This document shows, piece after piece, positions 22,668-31,486 of a stretch of DNA of 32,123 nucleotides. This stretch comes from Bacteroidota bacterium (lineage in GTDB: Bacteria; Bacteroidota; Bacteroidia; Chitinophagales; Chitinophagaceae), in contig JABDCE010000001.1 of NCBI GenBank assembly GCA_013288285.1, forward strand, positions 1 through 32,123, written 5' to 3'. Under the pieces are notes generated by a model. It saw only the letters and a list, made by a program, of their open reading frames with translations, searched no databases and had not been told where the DNA came from. Position 1 is the first letter of the stretch; the number at the start of each line of letters is the position of its first letter. A program made the translations under genes and the position numbers.

Positions 22668-23371
22668 ATAAACACCCTAGTGCCGATACTGACAAATGTA
22701 TACAGTTCTTCAATGTCTTTATTGCGGATGGCGACGCATCCATCCGTCCAACAAACGCCATTGTCGATGATGTCGTCACCGCCCTTCCATACGCCGTGGA
22801 TGCCTACATCGCCGCCGATGCGCGCGGATGCCGGGATGGCGCCGGAAGCCTTGAGCTTGTTGAAACTCGCGATAGAAGAATCGTTGGGATAATTAAGCAG
22901 CATGAATTTATCGTACTTTGATGCAGGGTTTTTACTCTTTATTATGAACCATCCTTCAGGTGTGCAGCGGTCGCCCTCCATGCGTTTGTTTTCCAGTGGT
23001 TTGGGCCCAAAAACAGCCTTGTAACTGCGCACCAGCCTGCGCCGGTAGTATACCTCTACATTGTATTTAGACTTGTTGACCACGATCATAACAGAATCTT
23101 TGTTGAGGGTATCGGGATCAATAGGGCGACGGTTTACATTTACAACAGGCGGGATGACCAGCGTTTCTGTGATCTTGTCCTTACCCTGATCGTATTGTAT
23201 AGTGCGGATTGTATTGCCCTTTGCATCCTTATGCTCTTCCAGTATCTTAATATTGTGGGGCGGAGGAAGTTCTTTATCAGCAGCGGGTTTTACCTGGGCC
23301 TCAGCAGCATGAAAACAAAACTGTGTAAATAGCAACAATGTAAAAACATAAATCAATCTGAAAGACTTCAT
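22658..23371 (-). CDS. Secreted L,D-transpeptidase (YkuD domain)
   Basis: 237 residues. Signal peptide (MKSFRLIYVFTLLLFTQ, cleavage near AEAQ), a polar linker (about 27-90), then a YkuD/ErfK domain from about 90 to the end. SVMIVVNKSKYNVEVYYRRR opens the domain, TPEGWFIIKSK follows, and the active site is IHGVW (His192) and TDGCVAIRN (catalytic Cys212). It catalyses 3-3 cross-links in peptidoglycan or attachment of proteins to it, in the periplasm. It starts 20 bases after the DUF4412-like gene on the same strand, so they form a two-gene operon. Confidence 0.93.
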   Translation of the reverse strand: MKSFRLIYVFTLLLFTQFCFHAAEAQVKPAADKELPPPHNIKILEEHKDAKGNTIRTIQYDQGKDKITETLVIPPVVNVNRRPIDPDTLNKDSVMIVVNKSKYNVEVYYRRRLVRSYKAVFGPKPLENKRMEGDRCTPEGWFIIKSKNPASKYDKFMLLNYPNDSSIASFNKLKASGAIPASARIGGDVGIHGVWKGGDDIIDNGVCWTDGCVAIRNKDIEELYTFVSIGTRVFIRK

Positions 23372-23391
23372 CCCGTGCTTATTTCAATTTG

Positions 23392-24039
23392 CTATTTGCT
23401 TAACTGCTTGTACTCTGCATAAGAGATCATCTTGTAGTCGGGAGGTATCCTGAAGACAGCGTTCTCGATAGGGCCGGGCTCAATTTTCTCTATCTCGAAT
23501 TCCATTTCCACACTATCCTCATCGCGGTAAGAGAAAGAAACCGGTAAGAACTTAGCGGCAGGGAAACGTTCGAAAGTAACGGCCTGAGCAGGGCACCAGT
23601 CCTTGGTGTACACAATGTCGGAATTAGAACCATCGGTATAGTTTACATTTCCTTTGTAGGATGCGTAGCCGGCTATCTTTGTAGTGTTGGCTATCTCATT
23701 CTTCATAGTATAGTTACTGAACTTCTGTTGTTTTCTGAGCAGTTCGTCCATGTCGGACTGGATGGCAAATTTTTTCCCGTTCCTGTTTTGCAATGAGTAT
23801 ACCTTGCCGGTATTGCAGTTGAGCAGCACCACATCCTGGAAGCCATTATTGAGCTTGAGTTCCTTTCGTATCTCGCCACCCTTGATAACAAAAGTATACC
23901 GGCCTGTGAGCTCTTTCTGGTCAGCCGACCTGAGCTTTACGACGTATATAATAGTGCCTTCGGCAAATGGTTTCTGTGCCATCGCGGCAATGCGCGGAAG
24001 CAGGAGCAAGAGCAAAAAAATGTAGATTCTTCGGCCCAT
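23392..24039 (-). CDS. Secreted protein, DUF4412-like
   Basis: 215 residues. Signal peptide (IYIFLLLLLLPRIAAMAQ), then a single beta-rich domain. Features include FAEGTIIYVVKL, ELTGRYTFVIKGGEIRKEL (a strand-turn-strand opening), VVLLNCNTGKVYSLQN, AGYASYKGNV and the closing FRIPPDYKMISYAEYKQL. This pattern fits the DUF4412 or GLPGLI-like class of Bacteroidota periplasmic proteins of unknown function; the assignment is moderate. It precedes the L,D-transpeptidase gene in a likely operon and so may act at the cell wall. Confidence 0.75.
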   Translation of the reverse strand: MGRRIYIFLLLLLLPRIAAMAQKPFAEGTIIYVVKLRSADQKELTGRYTFVIKGGEIRKELKLNNGFQDVVLLNCNTGKVYSLQNRNGKKFAIQSDMDELLRKQQKFSNYTMKNEIANTTKIAGYASYKGNVNYTDGSNSDIVYTKDWCPAQAVTFERFPAAKFLPVSFSYRDEDSVEMEFEIEKIEPGPIENAVFRIPPDYKMISYAEYKQLSK

Positions 24040-24141
24040 AACAAAGTTGTGAGGATATTAAATGGTTAATTCCCGATACAAATTAAGATATTTATAACAA
24101 TTTCAACGGATTTAGCCATAATTATTTGCGATCTGCCACTT

Positions 24142-24169
24142 TTTGCAAGGGCTAAAATCCGTACCTTTC
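24142..24169 (+). promoter_or_regulatory. Promoter for the second S41 peptidase
   Basis: TTTG at 24142-24145, 16 bases, then TACCTTTC at 24162-24169 (one mismatch to TAnnTTTG). The ATG at 24184 follows 14 bases later. Confidence 0.5.
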
Positions 24170-24183
24170 CTTACTTATTTTTT

Positions 24184-25881
24184 ATGGAGCGAGCTATGAA
24201 TTTTCTGAAAAAATTAAAGGGCGCCAGGGGCTTTGCGGCGGGCGTGATACTTATGGGTGCGGTGTGTTTCTTCATTCATGCCAAGACAGAAGATCCTTAT
24301 TTTGAAATATCGAAGAACCTGGATATTTACGCAGACCTGTTCAAGGAACTGAATACTTATTATGTGGATCCGATAGAGCCGGGAAAATTAGTGAAGACAG
24401 GCGTGGACGCGATGCTTGAAGACCTGGACCCTTATACGAACTACATAACTGAAGCTGATATAGAAGACTACCGGTTTATGACCACAGGCAAGTATGGTGG
24501 TATAGGCGCCAGCATGCGTAAAAAAGGCGATGACATATACATAGGTGATGTGTATGAGAACAGCCCTGCGCAGAAAGCAGGCCTGCATCCCGGCGATCTT
24601 GTAGAGTCGATAGACAACCAGGTAGTGAAAGGCAAGACCATTGATGATCTAAGCCTGCTGCTGAAGGGAACACCCGGCACGCAGATAAACATAAAGATAA
24701 AAGACGCCTACACGAATACGGTGCTGCAAAAAATGGTGACCCGCGGCGAGATAGAAATATCGAGTGTGCCTTATTACGCGCTAATAGGGGAACAGAACAA
24801 TATAGCTTATGTGCGGCTGACACAGTTCACGCAAGGATGCGCGAGGCAGGTAAGGGATGCATACGATAGCCTGAAACGTGAACAGCCTAACCTAAAGGGC
24901 GTAGTGCTGGACCTTAGGAACAACCCGGGCGGACTGCTGGAAGAAGCGGTAAGCATCTGCAACATATTTGTAGATAAAGGGCAGCTGGTGGTAAGCACCA
25001 AGGGAAAGATACCGGAGATGGATAAGGACTATAAAACAGCCGGCCCTATCTGGGATAAAAATCTTCCACTCACTGTGATCGTGAACCATTCGTCGGCATC
25101 GGCATCAGAGATAGTGGCCGGTACCATGCAAGACCTGGACCGTGGCGTGATCATAGGCGAACGCTCATACGGCAAGGGCCTGGTGCAGGTGGTGAGGCAA
25201 CTGGGATTTAACGCGAAACTGAAACTGACCATAGCGCGCTACTATACCCCGAGCGGGCGCTGTATACAAGCTATAGACTATGCGCACCGCAACGTAGACG
25301 GATCAGTAGGCTTTATACCCGACTCGCTGAAACAGGCCTACAGGACGAAGGTGGGCCGTATAGTGAAGAGCGGCGGCGGTGTATTGCCAGACGTGCTGAT
25401 AAAGGATGAGCCTATGAGCACGATAGCAGTAACGTTGTATACGAAGAACTACCTGTTTGACTATGCAACGGAATATGCGCGGCAACACCCAACTGTCGTA
25501 GCCGCGAATAAATTCGCAATGACAGATGCAGAGTTCAACCAGTTTACAAAATGGCTGGAAAATAAAGACTACTCCTATAAAACGGAAACTGAGATTGAGC
25601 TGGACTCTGTGAAGAAGACGGCCATGAAAGAGAATTATTATGAGGGATCGAAAGATGAGTTTGACAGGCTGAAAGACAAACTATCTCATGATAAAAAGCA
25701 AGACCTGCTGAAGCATAAAGACCAGGTAAAGCAGATGCTTGAAAACGAAATAGCCTCACGTTACTACTACACACGGGGGCGTATAGCGCAGGGTTTGCAG
25801 TATGATAAGGAACTGGATAAGGCGCTGGCGCTCATCAACCAGCCGGTGGAATACAGCGCCCTGCTGAAACCCGGGAAGTAG
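24184..25881 (+). CDS. S41 family C-terminal processing peptidase (second copy)
   Basis: 565 residues. N-terminal membrane anchor (about 17-33), helical region, PDZ domain (about 103-180, GKYGGIGASM to IKIKDAY) and protease core. The catalytic residues are Ser306 in HSSASASE and Lys331 in SYGKGLV, with the normal spacing of 25. The oxyanion motif is DLRNNPGGLL. A C-terminal helical extension of about 130 residues (from KTETEIELDS) is longer than in the 547-aa paralogue at 8100-9743. It probably handles a different set of substrates in the periplasm. An internal ATG at 24196 is an alternative start, four codons later. Confidence 0.94.
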   Translation: MERAMNFLKKLKGARGFAAGVILMGAVCFFIHAKTEDPYFEISKNLDIYADLFKELNTYYVDPIEPGKLVKTGVDAMLEDLDPYTNYITEADIEDYRFMTTGKYGGIGASMRKKGDDIYIGDVYENSPAQKAGLHPGDLVESIDNQVVKGKTIDDLSLLLKGTPGTQINIKIKDAYTNTVLQKMVTRGEIEISSVPYYALIGEQNNIAYVRLTQFTQGCARQVRDAYDSLKREQPNLKGVVLDLRNNPGGLLEEAVSICNIFVDKGQLVVSTKGKIPEMDKDYKTAGPIWDKNLPLTVIVNHSSASASEIVAGTMQDLDRGVIIGERSYGKGLVQVVRQLGFNAKLKLTIARYYTPSGRCIQAIDYAHRNVDGSVGFIPDSLKQAYRTKVGRIVKSGGGVLPDVLIKDEPMSTIAVTLYTKNYLFDYATEYARQHPTVVAANKFAMTDAEFNQFTKWLENKDYSYKTETEIELDSVKKTAMKENYYEGSKDEFDRLKDKLSHDKKQDLLKHKDQVKQMLENEIASRYYYTRGRIAQGLQYDKELDKALALINQPVEYSALLKPGK

Positions 25882-25928
25882 TGAAAAATAACCATCCAAC
25901 TTAGTAGAAGTTACTTTGACATCCTCAC

Positions 25929-26474
25929 TTAATGAGCGTGAGCAGCCTCATATATGTCTGTAACAGTAGCTTCTCCTTCAAATAGTTTGATGATCTTTTT
26001 GTGTTCATCGTATAAAGCGAGATCAGGGACGACCTTGGTGCCGTAGAAGGTGCTGTAGAAAAATTCATAATCACGGCCGACAAGTACAATGTTCTTATAA
26101 TCTCCAAGGTGATACTTTTTGTAGAACTCCCGAAGATCGGTCATGCTGTGCATAGGGGTCATCATATAAAACTGAATATCGCTAAGTGAATCCATGCCCT
26201 TTGTGAGCGCCTTCATTTGCCGCTGGCAGTGCTTGCAATCGAGCGAAAAGAAGACGAGCATTGTTTTCTTACCGGCGGGTATATTGAAGGTATTGAAGAT
26301 GGTGACGCTATCCATCTCCCTGATATTGAATGCCGGGAGCTTGGGGTATTTCTGGTAAGGCCTCAGGGTGTCGGCTGCCGCGGTGTCTTTCTTTACTTCT
26401 TCTTTCTTGCCCTGCGCGAACGCATGGGCAATGGACACAACAAAAAGCAGTACCAGCAAAAACGATCTTTTCAT
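25929..26474 (-). CDS. Secreted thioredoxin-like (TlpA-type) protein
   Basis: 181 residues. Signal peptide (SFLLVLLFVVSIAHAFAQ), a charged linker (GKKEEVKKDTAAADTL) and a thioredoxin-fold domain. The redox motif is CKHC in LVFFSLDCKHCQRQMK, so a reductase- or isomerase-like role in the periplasm is possible. The cis-Pro loop is seen as KVVPDLALYD. It begins 31 bases after recJ on the same strand and is the last gene of the kmo-recJ operon; a functional link to either is not evident. It ends convergent with the S41 peptidase. Confidence 0.85.
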   Translation of the reverse strand: MKRSFLLVLLFVVSIAHAFAQGKKEEVKKDTAAADTLRPYQKYPKLPAFNIREMDSVTIFNTFNIPAGKKTMLVFFSLDCKHCQRQMKALTKGMDSLSDIQFYMMTPMHSMTDLREFYKKYHLGDYKNIVLVGRDYEFFYSTFYGTKVVPDLALYDEHKKIIKLFEGEATVTDIYEAAHAH

Positions 26475-26505
26475 GATAATAAAGTTAACAAAAATATGCC
26501 AACAT

Positions 26506-28215
26506 TCAGGACGACCGTTTTACGTCTATGAGCTTCACCTGTACTTTGGTATTGCCATTGTATTCGTTCTCTTCAATATTATATAGCATATCGAAGGGGC
26601 CATTGCGTACTATCTCGTATTTGTCGGCGAGGCCAAAGCCTATGCCCTCGATGACTGCACCATTTGTCTGGTGGGCCACTATCTTCAGGTGCATTTCCTT
26701 GACCACATTAGATGATCCCTGATAGTCGAACAAGTGCCGGGTGATGAACACGGGTTTCATGTTGGCCGGGCCATATGGTTCGAACTGCTTTAATAAATTG
26801 TAGAAGGCCGGTTTTACGAATGACAACGGTATCTCGGCATCAATCTCTATTTCGGGTATCTCCTGATCCGGGGTGATGGTGGCAGCAACAATATCCTCGA
26901 ACCGGGCGATGAATTCATCTACCTTATTTTCGTTCATAGTCATGCCGGCTGCATAGAAGTGGCCGCCATAATTCTCCAGCAGATCGCGGCACTCATGTAT
27001 GGCCTCGTAAATGTTGAAGCCAGAGACGGACCGTGCGGAACCTGTAGCTTTGCCATTGGCCGAAGTAAGCACGATAGTGGGCCGGTAATAATGATCTATC
27101 AGCCGGGAGGCTACTATACCTACTACGCCTTTGTGCCAGTGTGACCTGAACAGTACAGTGGATTTACGTTTCGCCATTTTTGCATCGCCATCGAGAATAG
27201 ACAGGGCTTCTTCGGTGATGCTCTTATCTACTTCTTTGCGATCGTCGTTGTCGGAATGGAGGGCAGCGGCGAGCGCGCCTATTTTATCCGGGTCTTTCTC
27301 GATGAAGAACTCTACGGCTTTCCTGGCATCATCCATACGTCCTGCGGCATTGACCCTGGGACCGATAACGAATACAAGGTCGGGTATTGTGAGCGCTTTT
27401 GTGACACCGCCTAATTCTTTTAGGGTGGCAATAGCGAGGCAGGGAGATTCGTTTATTCGTTTAATGCCGTAGAAAGCCAGTATCCTGTTCTCTCCATCTA
27501 TAGGTACTATATCAGCGGCTATGCTGGTGGCAACGAGGTCGAGATATTTGTATACTGCTTCCATGGGCTGCTTCCACTGAATAGCCAGGGCGGACGCCAG
27601 CTTGAAGCCAATGCCGCAGCCACTTAGTTCTTTGTAGGGGAATTTGCAGTCGTGCTGCTTAGGATTAAGGATAGCAAATGCCGGCGGCAACTGAGCATCG
27701 GGTAAGTGGTGGTCGCAAACGATGACATCTATACCCAGCGACTGCGCATAAGTAATGTGCTCCACGGACTTGATGCCACAGTCTAATGTTATAAGCAGTG
27801 TGTAACCATTGTTGTGCGCATGGTCTATACCCTGGCGCGATATGCCATAGCCCTCGCGGTAACGATGTGGGATATAGTATGCGAGCTCGCCATCATAATT
27901 TTCTTTGAGGAAAGAATAGACCAATGCTACTGATGTGGTGCCATCCACGTCATAATCGCCATAGACCATGATACGCTCATGCCATTCCATAGCTTCTGTA
28001 ATACGATCAACTGCTTTTTTCATTCCCTTCATGAGAAAGGGATCGTGCAGCTGAGATAATTCGGGGCGGAAAAATAATTTTGCACTTTCGTAATCTGTTA
28101 CGCCACGTAAAGCAAGAACCCTGCATATTGCCGGGCTTATTTTTAGTGCGTCATAAAGCTTCTGTACAATTGCCTCATCTACGGGTCTAAGGGTCCATCT
28201 TTTTTCAGGCTTCAT
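26506..28215 (-). CDS. recJ: Single-stranded-DNA-specific exonuclease RecJ
   Basis: About 569 residues, normal length. DHH phosphoesterase motifs: VYGDYDVDGTTS (motif I), CDHHLPD (DHH), LDLVATSIAADIVP, and the DHHA1 part with GSARSVSGFNIYEAI and NYGGHFYAAGM (the GGH motif). A C-terminal OB-fold follows. RecJ digests single-stranded DNA 5' to 3' in recombination and mismatch repair. The ATG at 28215 is preferred: it starts the normal N-terminus (KPEKRWTLRPVDE) and overlaps the kmo stop by 11 bases, whereas an ATG at 28266 would overlap it by 62 bases. Confidence 0.95.
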   Translation of the reverse strand: MKPEKRWTLRPVDEAIVQKLYDALKISPAICRVLALRGVTDYESAKLFFRPELSQLHDPFLMKGMKKAVDRITEAMEWHERIMVYGDYDVDGTTSVALVYSFLKENYDGELAYYIPHRYREGYGISRQGIDHAHNNGYTLLITLDCGIKSVEHITYAQSLGIDVIVCDHHLPDAQLPPAFAILNPKQHDCKFPYKELSGCGIGFKLASALAIQWKQPMEAVYKYLDLVATSIAADIVPIDGENRILAFYGIKRINESPCLAIATLKELGGVTKALTIPDLVFVIGPRVNAAGRMDDARKAVEFFIEKDPDKIGALAAALHSDNDDRKEVDKSITEEALSILDGDAKMAKRKSTVLFRSHWHKGVVGIVASRLIDHYYRPTIVLTSANGKATGSARSVSGFNIYEAIHECRDLLENYGGHFYAAGMTMNENKVDEFIARFEDIVAATITPDQEIPEIEIDAEIPLSFVKPAFYNLLKQFEPYGPANMKPVFITRHLFDYQGSSNVVKEMHLKIVAHQTNGAVIEGIGFGLADKYEIVRNGPFDMLYNIEENEYNGNTKVQVKLIDVKRSS

Positions 28216-29587
28216 TTCCGAAATCCAGTTGTTGTACCGCGTTGTGATATTCTGAAACCCATCCATCCAGCGTACCGGTAAATCCGCTGTTGCCTATATT
28301 CGTTAAGAAGTCGCCCTCGTTCATGATCTGTGCCAGGAGTTTGTCCTGGGCCTGTATGCACTGTATGGCGGTATTGTATGGTGTATGTGTGAAAGAGACC
28401 ATTTCATATACCGATACAAACTGCTCGGGATAACGTTTCCCCAGCTCTTTCTCTATTTTCTTTCGTTCCAGGAATAGGGGGTCTGCTACTTTATCGCGCA
28501 TTTCGGTGAAGTTAGTCAATGCAAGCTGCGCTACCGCATCGCCGTTGGGCTTTCTTCGGATCTCATAAGCTTTAAGTATCGTATCCCAATCATCGCCATG
28601 GGTATCCAGTAAAGAGGAGAGCACGGTGCAGTCTTCGAAGCCGGCATTCATGCCCTGGCCATAAAAAGGCACTATTGCATGCGCGGCATCGCCTATGAGG
28701 GCGCTCTTGCTTTGATAATGCCAAGGGAAAATATGTGTAGTGATAAGCGAGGAAGTAGGATTGGTAAAGAAATCGTGGAGGAGGGCAGGCATGAGGGCTT
28801 TCGCATCAGCAAACTGTTTGCTGAACAGGTCTGTTACGTCCTGCTCGGTATTCAGCTTTGCAAAAGACATACCTTCCCCTTCAAACGGCATGAACATGGT
28901 GCAGGTGAATGTGCCATCAGTGTTTGGCAGGGCTATCATCATATACTTACCGCGCGGCCAGATGTGAAGGGCATTTTTTTCCATGAGCCATTCACCGTTG
29001 GCACCGGGTAGTATGGCCAGCTCCTTGTAGCCGTATTCGAGGTAGTTCTGCGATGAATTGACCCGGTTCATCCTGGTATAGCTTTCGCGCAGGGCGGAGA
29101 ATGCGCCATCTGCGCCGAAAAGGAGGTCGGCCTGGATGGTTTTCTGCGAACCGCCCGGTAATTCGAAATGGAGAGTGTTATTTGCTACGTCGACACCTGT
29201 GCAGCGATGCTCGAACTGAATAGTGACACCATGCTCCTCTGCGAGGGTCATCAGTTTTTTGTTCAATTCGCCACGGCTTACAGAGTAAATGGCTTCGTTG
29301 TTCCTACTGTAGGGCTGAAATGCGGTATTGCCATCGGGCTGGTGCAGGTAGCGGCCATACATGGGAATGGCTATGGGCTCCATATCTTCCTTCAGGCCGG
29401 CCAGTTCCAGGGCTTTCCAGCCGCGGGCACTCATGGCGAGGTTGATACTTTTGCCGGCGCTGATATTTGCGGCACGCATATCGGGCCGACGCTCGTAGAT
29501 GCAGACCTCATAACCACGCTTGCGAAGGATAATTGCCAATAGGGAACCAACCAGTCCTGCACCTAAAATTGTAACCTGCCGAGCCAT
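28205..29587 (-). CDS. kmo: Kynurenine 3-monooxygenase
   Basis: 460 residues. FAD-dependent aromatic hydroxylase features are VTILGAGLVGSLLAIILRKRG (GxGxxG), YERRPDMR, the KMO-type KSINLAMSARG, GADGAFSALR (DG motif) and DAAHAIVPFYGQGMNAGFEDC (GD/P motif). A C-terminal hydrophobic helix as in eukaryotic forms is not obvious. It hydroxylates L-kynurenine to 3-hydroxykynurenine, using NADPH, on the route from tryptophan to quinolinate and NAD. No other kynurenine-pathway gene is in the window. It overlaps recJ by 11 bases, so an operon is likely. Confidence 0.94.
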   Translation of the reverse strand: MARQVTILGAGLVGSLLAIILRKRGYEVCIYERRPDMRAANISAGKSINLAMSARGWKALELAGLKEDMEPIAIPMYGRYLHQPDGNTAFQPYSRNNEAIYSVSRGELNKKLMTLAEEHGVTIQFEHRCTGVDVANNTLHFELPGGSQKTIQADLLFGADGAFSALRESYTRMNRVNSSQNYLEYGYKELAILPGANGEWLMEKNALHIWPRGKYMMIALPNTDGTFTCTMFMPFEGEGMSFAKLNTEQDVTDLFSKQFADAKALMPALLHDFFTNPTSSLITTHIFPWHYQSKSALIGDAAHAIVPFYGQGMNAGFEDCTVLSSLLDTHGDDWDTILKAYEIRRKPNGDAVAQLALTNFTEMRDKVADPLFLERKKIEKELGKRYPEQFVSVYEMVSFTHTPYNTAIQCIQAQDKLLAQIMNEGDFLTNIGNSGFTGTLDGWVSEYHNAVQQLDFGNEA

Positions 29588-29679
29588 AAATAGTATTTAG
29601 AGAGCAAAATAAGAAAATTTACGCGAAGCTGCCTGCGAGTGGTGGGTTTTCCTGTAGTCACAAAGCAAGATGCGACTTA

Positions 29680-30738
29680 TTAAAAATAAGTATTCACTGC
29701 AAATTCAAATTGACTAATAAAAATCTTCTTGAACGCCGTGATATTGTTTTGTTCGTAGAATAACAACATCGCTTTTTTGTAATCAATAGAATCAACCGTT
29801 CTAAAAGAAATAGGACAATAGTTATTGTTGATCAGGACGGCGTTGCTTACAATTCTTGCTGTTCTCTTGTTTCCGTCATTAAATGCCTGGATGTAGGACA
29901 GGAGCACTAATGTGAGCAATGATTTTTCAAAAACGTTATTCTTGCTATTCACCAGACGACAGGTATCCTCCAGTGCTTCCCTGATTTGAAACTCATTATC
30001 AAGCGGCTTGTAATTAGTACCGGATATACCCATCTGGCGTTTTCGGATATTCCTGTCGACATCCAGTTCCTTTACCAGGATGCTGTGAATATCCTCTATC
30101 CTTGAAACTGTAAGCGGGTTAATATAAGTTGGGTCTGCAATGATAAAATCCAAAGCATCCTTATGGTTAAGCAGCATTACAGCCTCATCTTTTGTTTTGC
30201 CTGCCGCGGTTTGCCTGTCTTTCAGCAGCCGCTCTGTTTCCAGCAATGAATAAGTATTGCCTTCTATCTGTGACGATTTCCAGCTTAGATCGATGGCAAG
30301 GCGCTCCAGTTCTTTTTTATACTCAGATGTTGAAAGCTTTGAAATGTTCTCTGTATACTTAGCCTGCAGATGGTTTAGAAATATGAGATCATCATTAGTC
30401 AGCACAGATATTTTGCTTAAAGTGTCATTAATGAGTGTATGGTTAAAACGCTTCCTGACCTCACGCTCGTCAATTTCCTTTTTGAAATACTCTTCCAACT
30501 CTATCGTATGCAGTACCTCATACGCCGGTCCAATCAGGTATTTTGTTCCTTTACCTCTTCCCGATCTGATAACAAGACTTTCAGAAGATAATGTATCTAA
30601 TGCCCGTTTAATGGTTGCATAGCCTATCTCCACTCCAAGGCCTTCGTGAATTTCCCTGGAAGAAAGTGACGGATGAATTTTAATGAATTCCAGAATCTCG
30701 TTACGGTAGTTCATTTGAAATTTGGCCATAAGCGCCAT
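29680..30738 (-). CDS. Fic family protein with winged-helix N-terminus and His-to-Gln change
   Basis: 352 residues. The N-terminal winged helix (about 9-70) has NEILEFIKIHPSLSSREI, then YATIKRALDTLSSESLVIR and a GRGKGTKY wing. The inhibitory helix follows with S155-S-Q-I-E159-G160, the class II motif. The Fic motif is at 284-292 as QAFNDGNKR, where Fic enzymes usually have HxFxxGNxR. Gln284 (codon CAG, checked in the DNA) replaces the catalytic His, so AMP transfer by the usual mechanism is doubtful. The winged helix suggests DNA binding and autoregulation, supported by the half-sites just upstream. ATGs at 30729 and 30714 are alternative starts. Confidence 0.9.
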   Translation of the reverse strand: MALMAKFQMNYRNEILEFIKIHPSLSSREIHEGLGVEIGYATIKRALDTLSSESLVIRSGRGKGTKYLIGPAYEVLHTIELEEYFKKEIDEREVRKRFNHTLINDTLSKISVLTNDDLIFLNHLQAKYTENISKLSTSEYKKELERLAIDLSWKSSQIEGNTYSLLETERLLKDRQTAAGKTKDEAVMLLNHKDALDFIIADPTYINPLTVSRIEDIHSILVKELDVDRNIRKRQMGISGTNYKPLDNEFQIREALEDTCRLVNSKNNVFEKSLLTLVLLSYIQAFNDGNKRTARIVSNAVLINNNYCPISFRTVDSIDYKKAMLLFYEQNNITAFKKIFISQFEFAVNTYF

Positions 30739-30741
30739 TTG

Positions 30742-30813
30742 TGGCTCATAAATGTACTAATTATGGCTCAAAACAGGATGTTTTTGAGCTTTATTTGAAG
30801 CTATAATGAGCCA
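30742..30813 (-). promoter_or_regulatory. Phased operator half-sites upstream of the Fic gene
   Basis: TGGCTCA occurs at 30742-30748 and 30764-30770 (22 bases apart). The inverted form TGAGCCA is at 30807-30813, and a partial inverted match, TGAGCTT, at 30785-30791. All four steps are 21-22 bases, that is two helical turns. This is what a set of sites for a dimeric or multimeric winged-helix repressor would look like. Confidence 0.55.
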
Positions 30814-30844
30814 GAAACTTCCCGGTGAGCCGGAAAGACATAAA

Positions 30845-30876
30845 AAAAAGAGACAGTGATTAAACTGTCTCTTTTT
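30845..30876 (-). terminator. Terminator of the histone-H1-like gene
   Basis: A 13-bp perfect stem (30845-30857 with 30864-30876), a 6-base loop and T/A runs on each side. It lies 16 bases beyond the stop codon of the Lys/Ala-rich gene. Confidence 0.85.
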
Positions 30877-30892
30877 AAGAATTGCTAAAAAA

Positions 30893-31117
30893 TTACTTCT
30901 TTTTAGCAGCTACCCTTTTCTTTGGGCCAGCGTTCTTTTTAGCTGCTGCTTTTTTAGGAGCTGCCGCTTTTTTAGGAGCTGCCTTTTTAGGAGCCGCTTT
31001 CTTAGCAGGTGCTGCTTTTTTAGCAGGAGCTGCTTTCTTTGGTGCTGCTTTTTTAGGAGCCGCTTTCTTAGCAGGAGCTGCTTTCTTAGCAGGTGCTGCT
31101 TTCTTTGCTGTTGCCAT
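30893..31117 (-). CDS. Histone-H1-like Lys/Ala/Pro-rich protein
   Basis: 74 residues made almost wholly of 5-residue units of the form KKAAP with an A or K after it, ending in a basic KKRVAAKKK. This is the composition of bacterial histone-H1-like C-terminal tails, which bind DNA non-specifically. No globular domain is present. The DNA is correspondingly a tandem of near-identical 15-base units. It is close to rpmA and on the same strand, but an independent terminator closes the unit. The opposite strand gives a long Ala/Leu-rich shadow frame that is not a gene. Confidence 0.85.
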   Translation of the reverse strand: MATAKKAAPAKKAAPAKKAAPKKAAPKKAAPAKKAAPAKKAAPKKAAPKKAAAPKKAAAKKNAGPKKRVAAKKK

Positions 31118-31175
31118 AACTGTGAATTTAAGGGTTAAACAAAAACCTTCATAATGGCAAAATCGCCGTAGGGGG

Positions 31176-31448
31176 TTAGGCCTCGGCGATTTCTGTATTA
31201 ACTGTCTTTACTGATATTAATGTTTTAGTACGTGTCTTTCGGAATTCTACAATACCGTCGGCAAGCGCGAATATTGTAAAGTCTTTACCTAATCCTACAT
31301 TATTGCCCGGGTGGTAAACTGTACCCCTCTGGCGCACTATAATGTTGCCATTGATTGCCGGCTGACCACCGAAAATCTTTACACCTAATCTCTTGCTATG
31401 CGAATCACGGCCGTTCCTTACACTGCCTTCGCCTTTTTTATGTGCCAT
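31176..31448 (-). CDS. rpmA: 50S ribosomal protein L27
   Basis: 90 residues. [35 protein letters not shown] and [11 protein letters not shown] are diagnostic for L27; the N-terminus reaches the peptidyl-transferase centre. The usual N-terminal cleavage extension of Firmicutes is absent. It is 38 bases downstream of rplU, the normal operon order. Confidence 0.97.
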   Translation of the reverse strand: MAHKKGEGSVRNGRDSHSKRLGVKIFGGQPAINGNIIVRQRGTVYHPGNNVGLGKDFTIFALADGIVEFRKTRTKTLISVKTVNTEIAEA

Positions 31449-31486
31449 TTTACTGTATTACTATTACGATTTAAAATTACTATAAA

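Noticed and set aside
28216..28266. Longer recJ start at 28266
   Set aside because: It would overlap kmo by 62 bases and adds residues not seen in the family.
30882..31154. 90-codon Ala/Leu/Phe-rich frame on the plus strand
   Set aside because: It is the complement of the KKAAP-repeat gene and merely mirrors its repeats.
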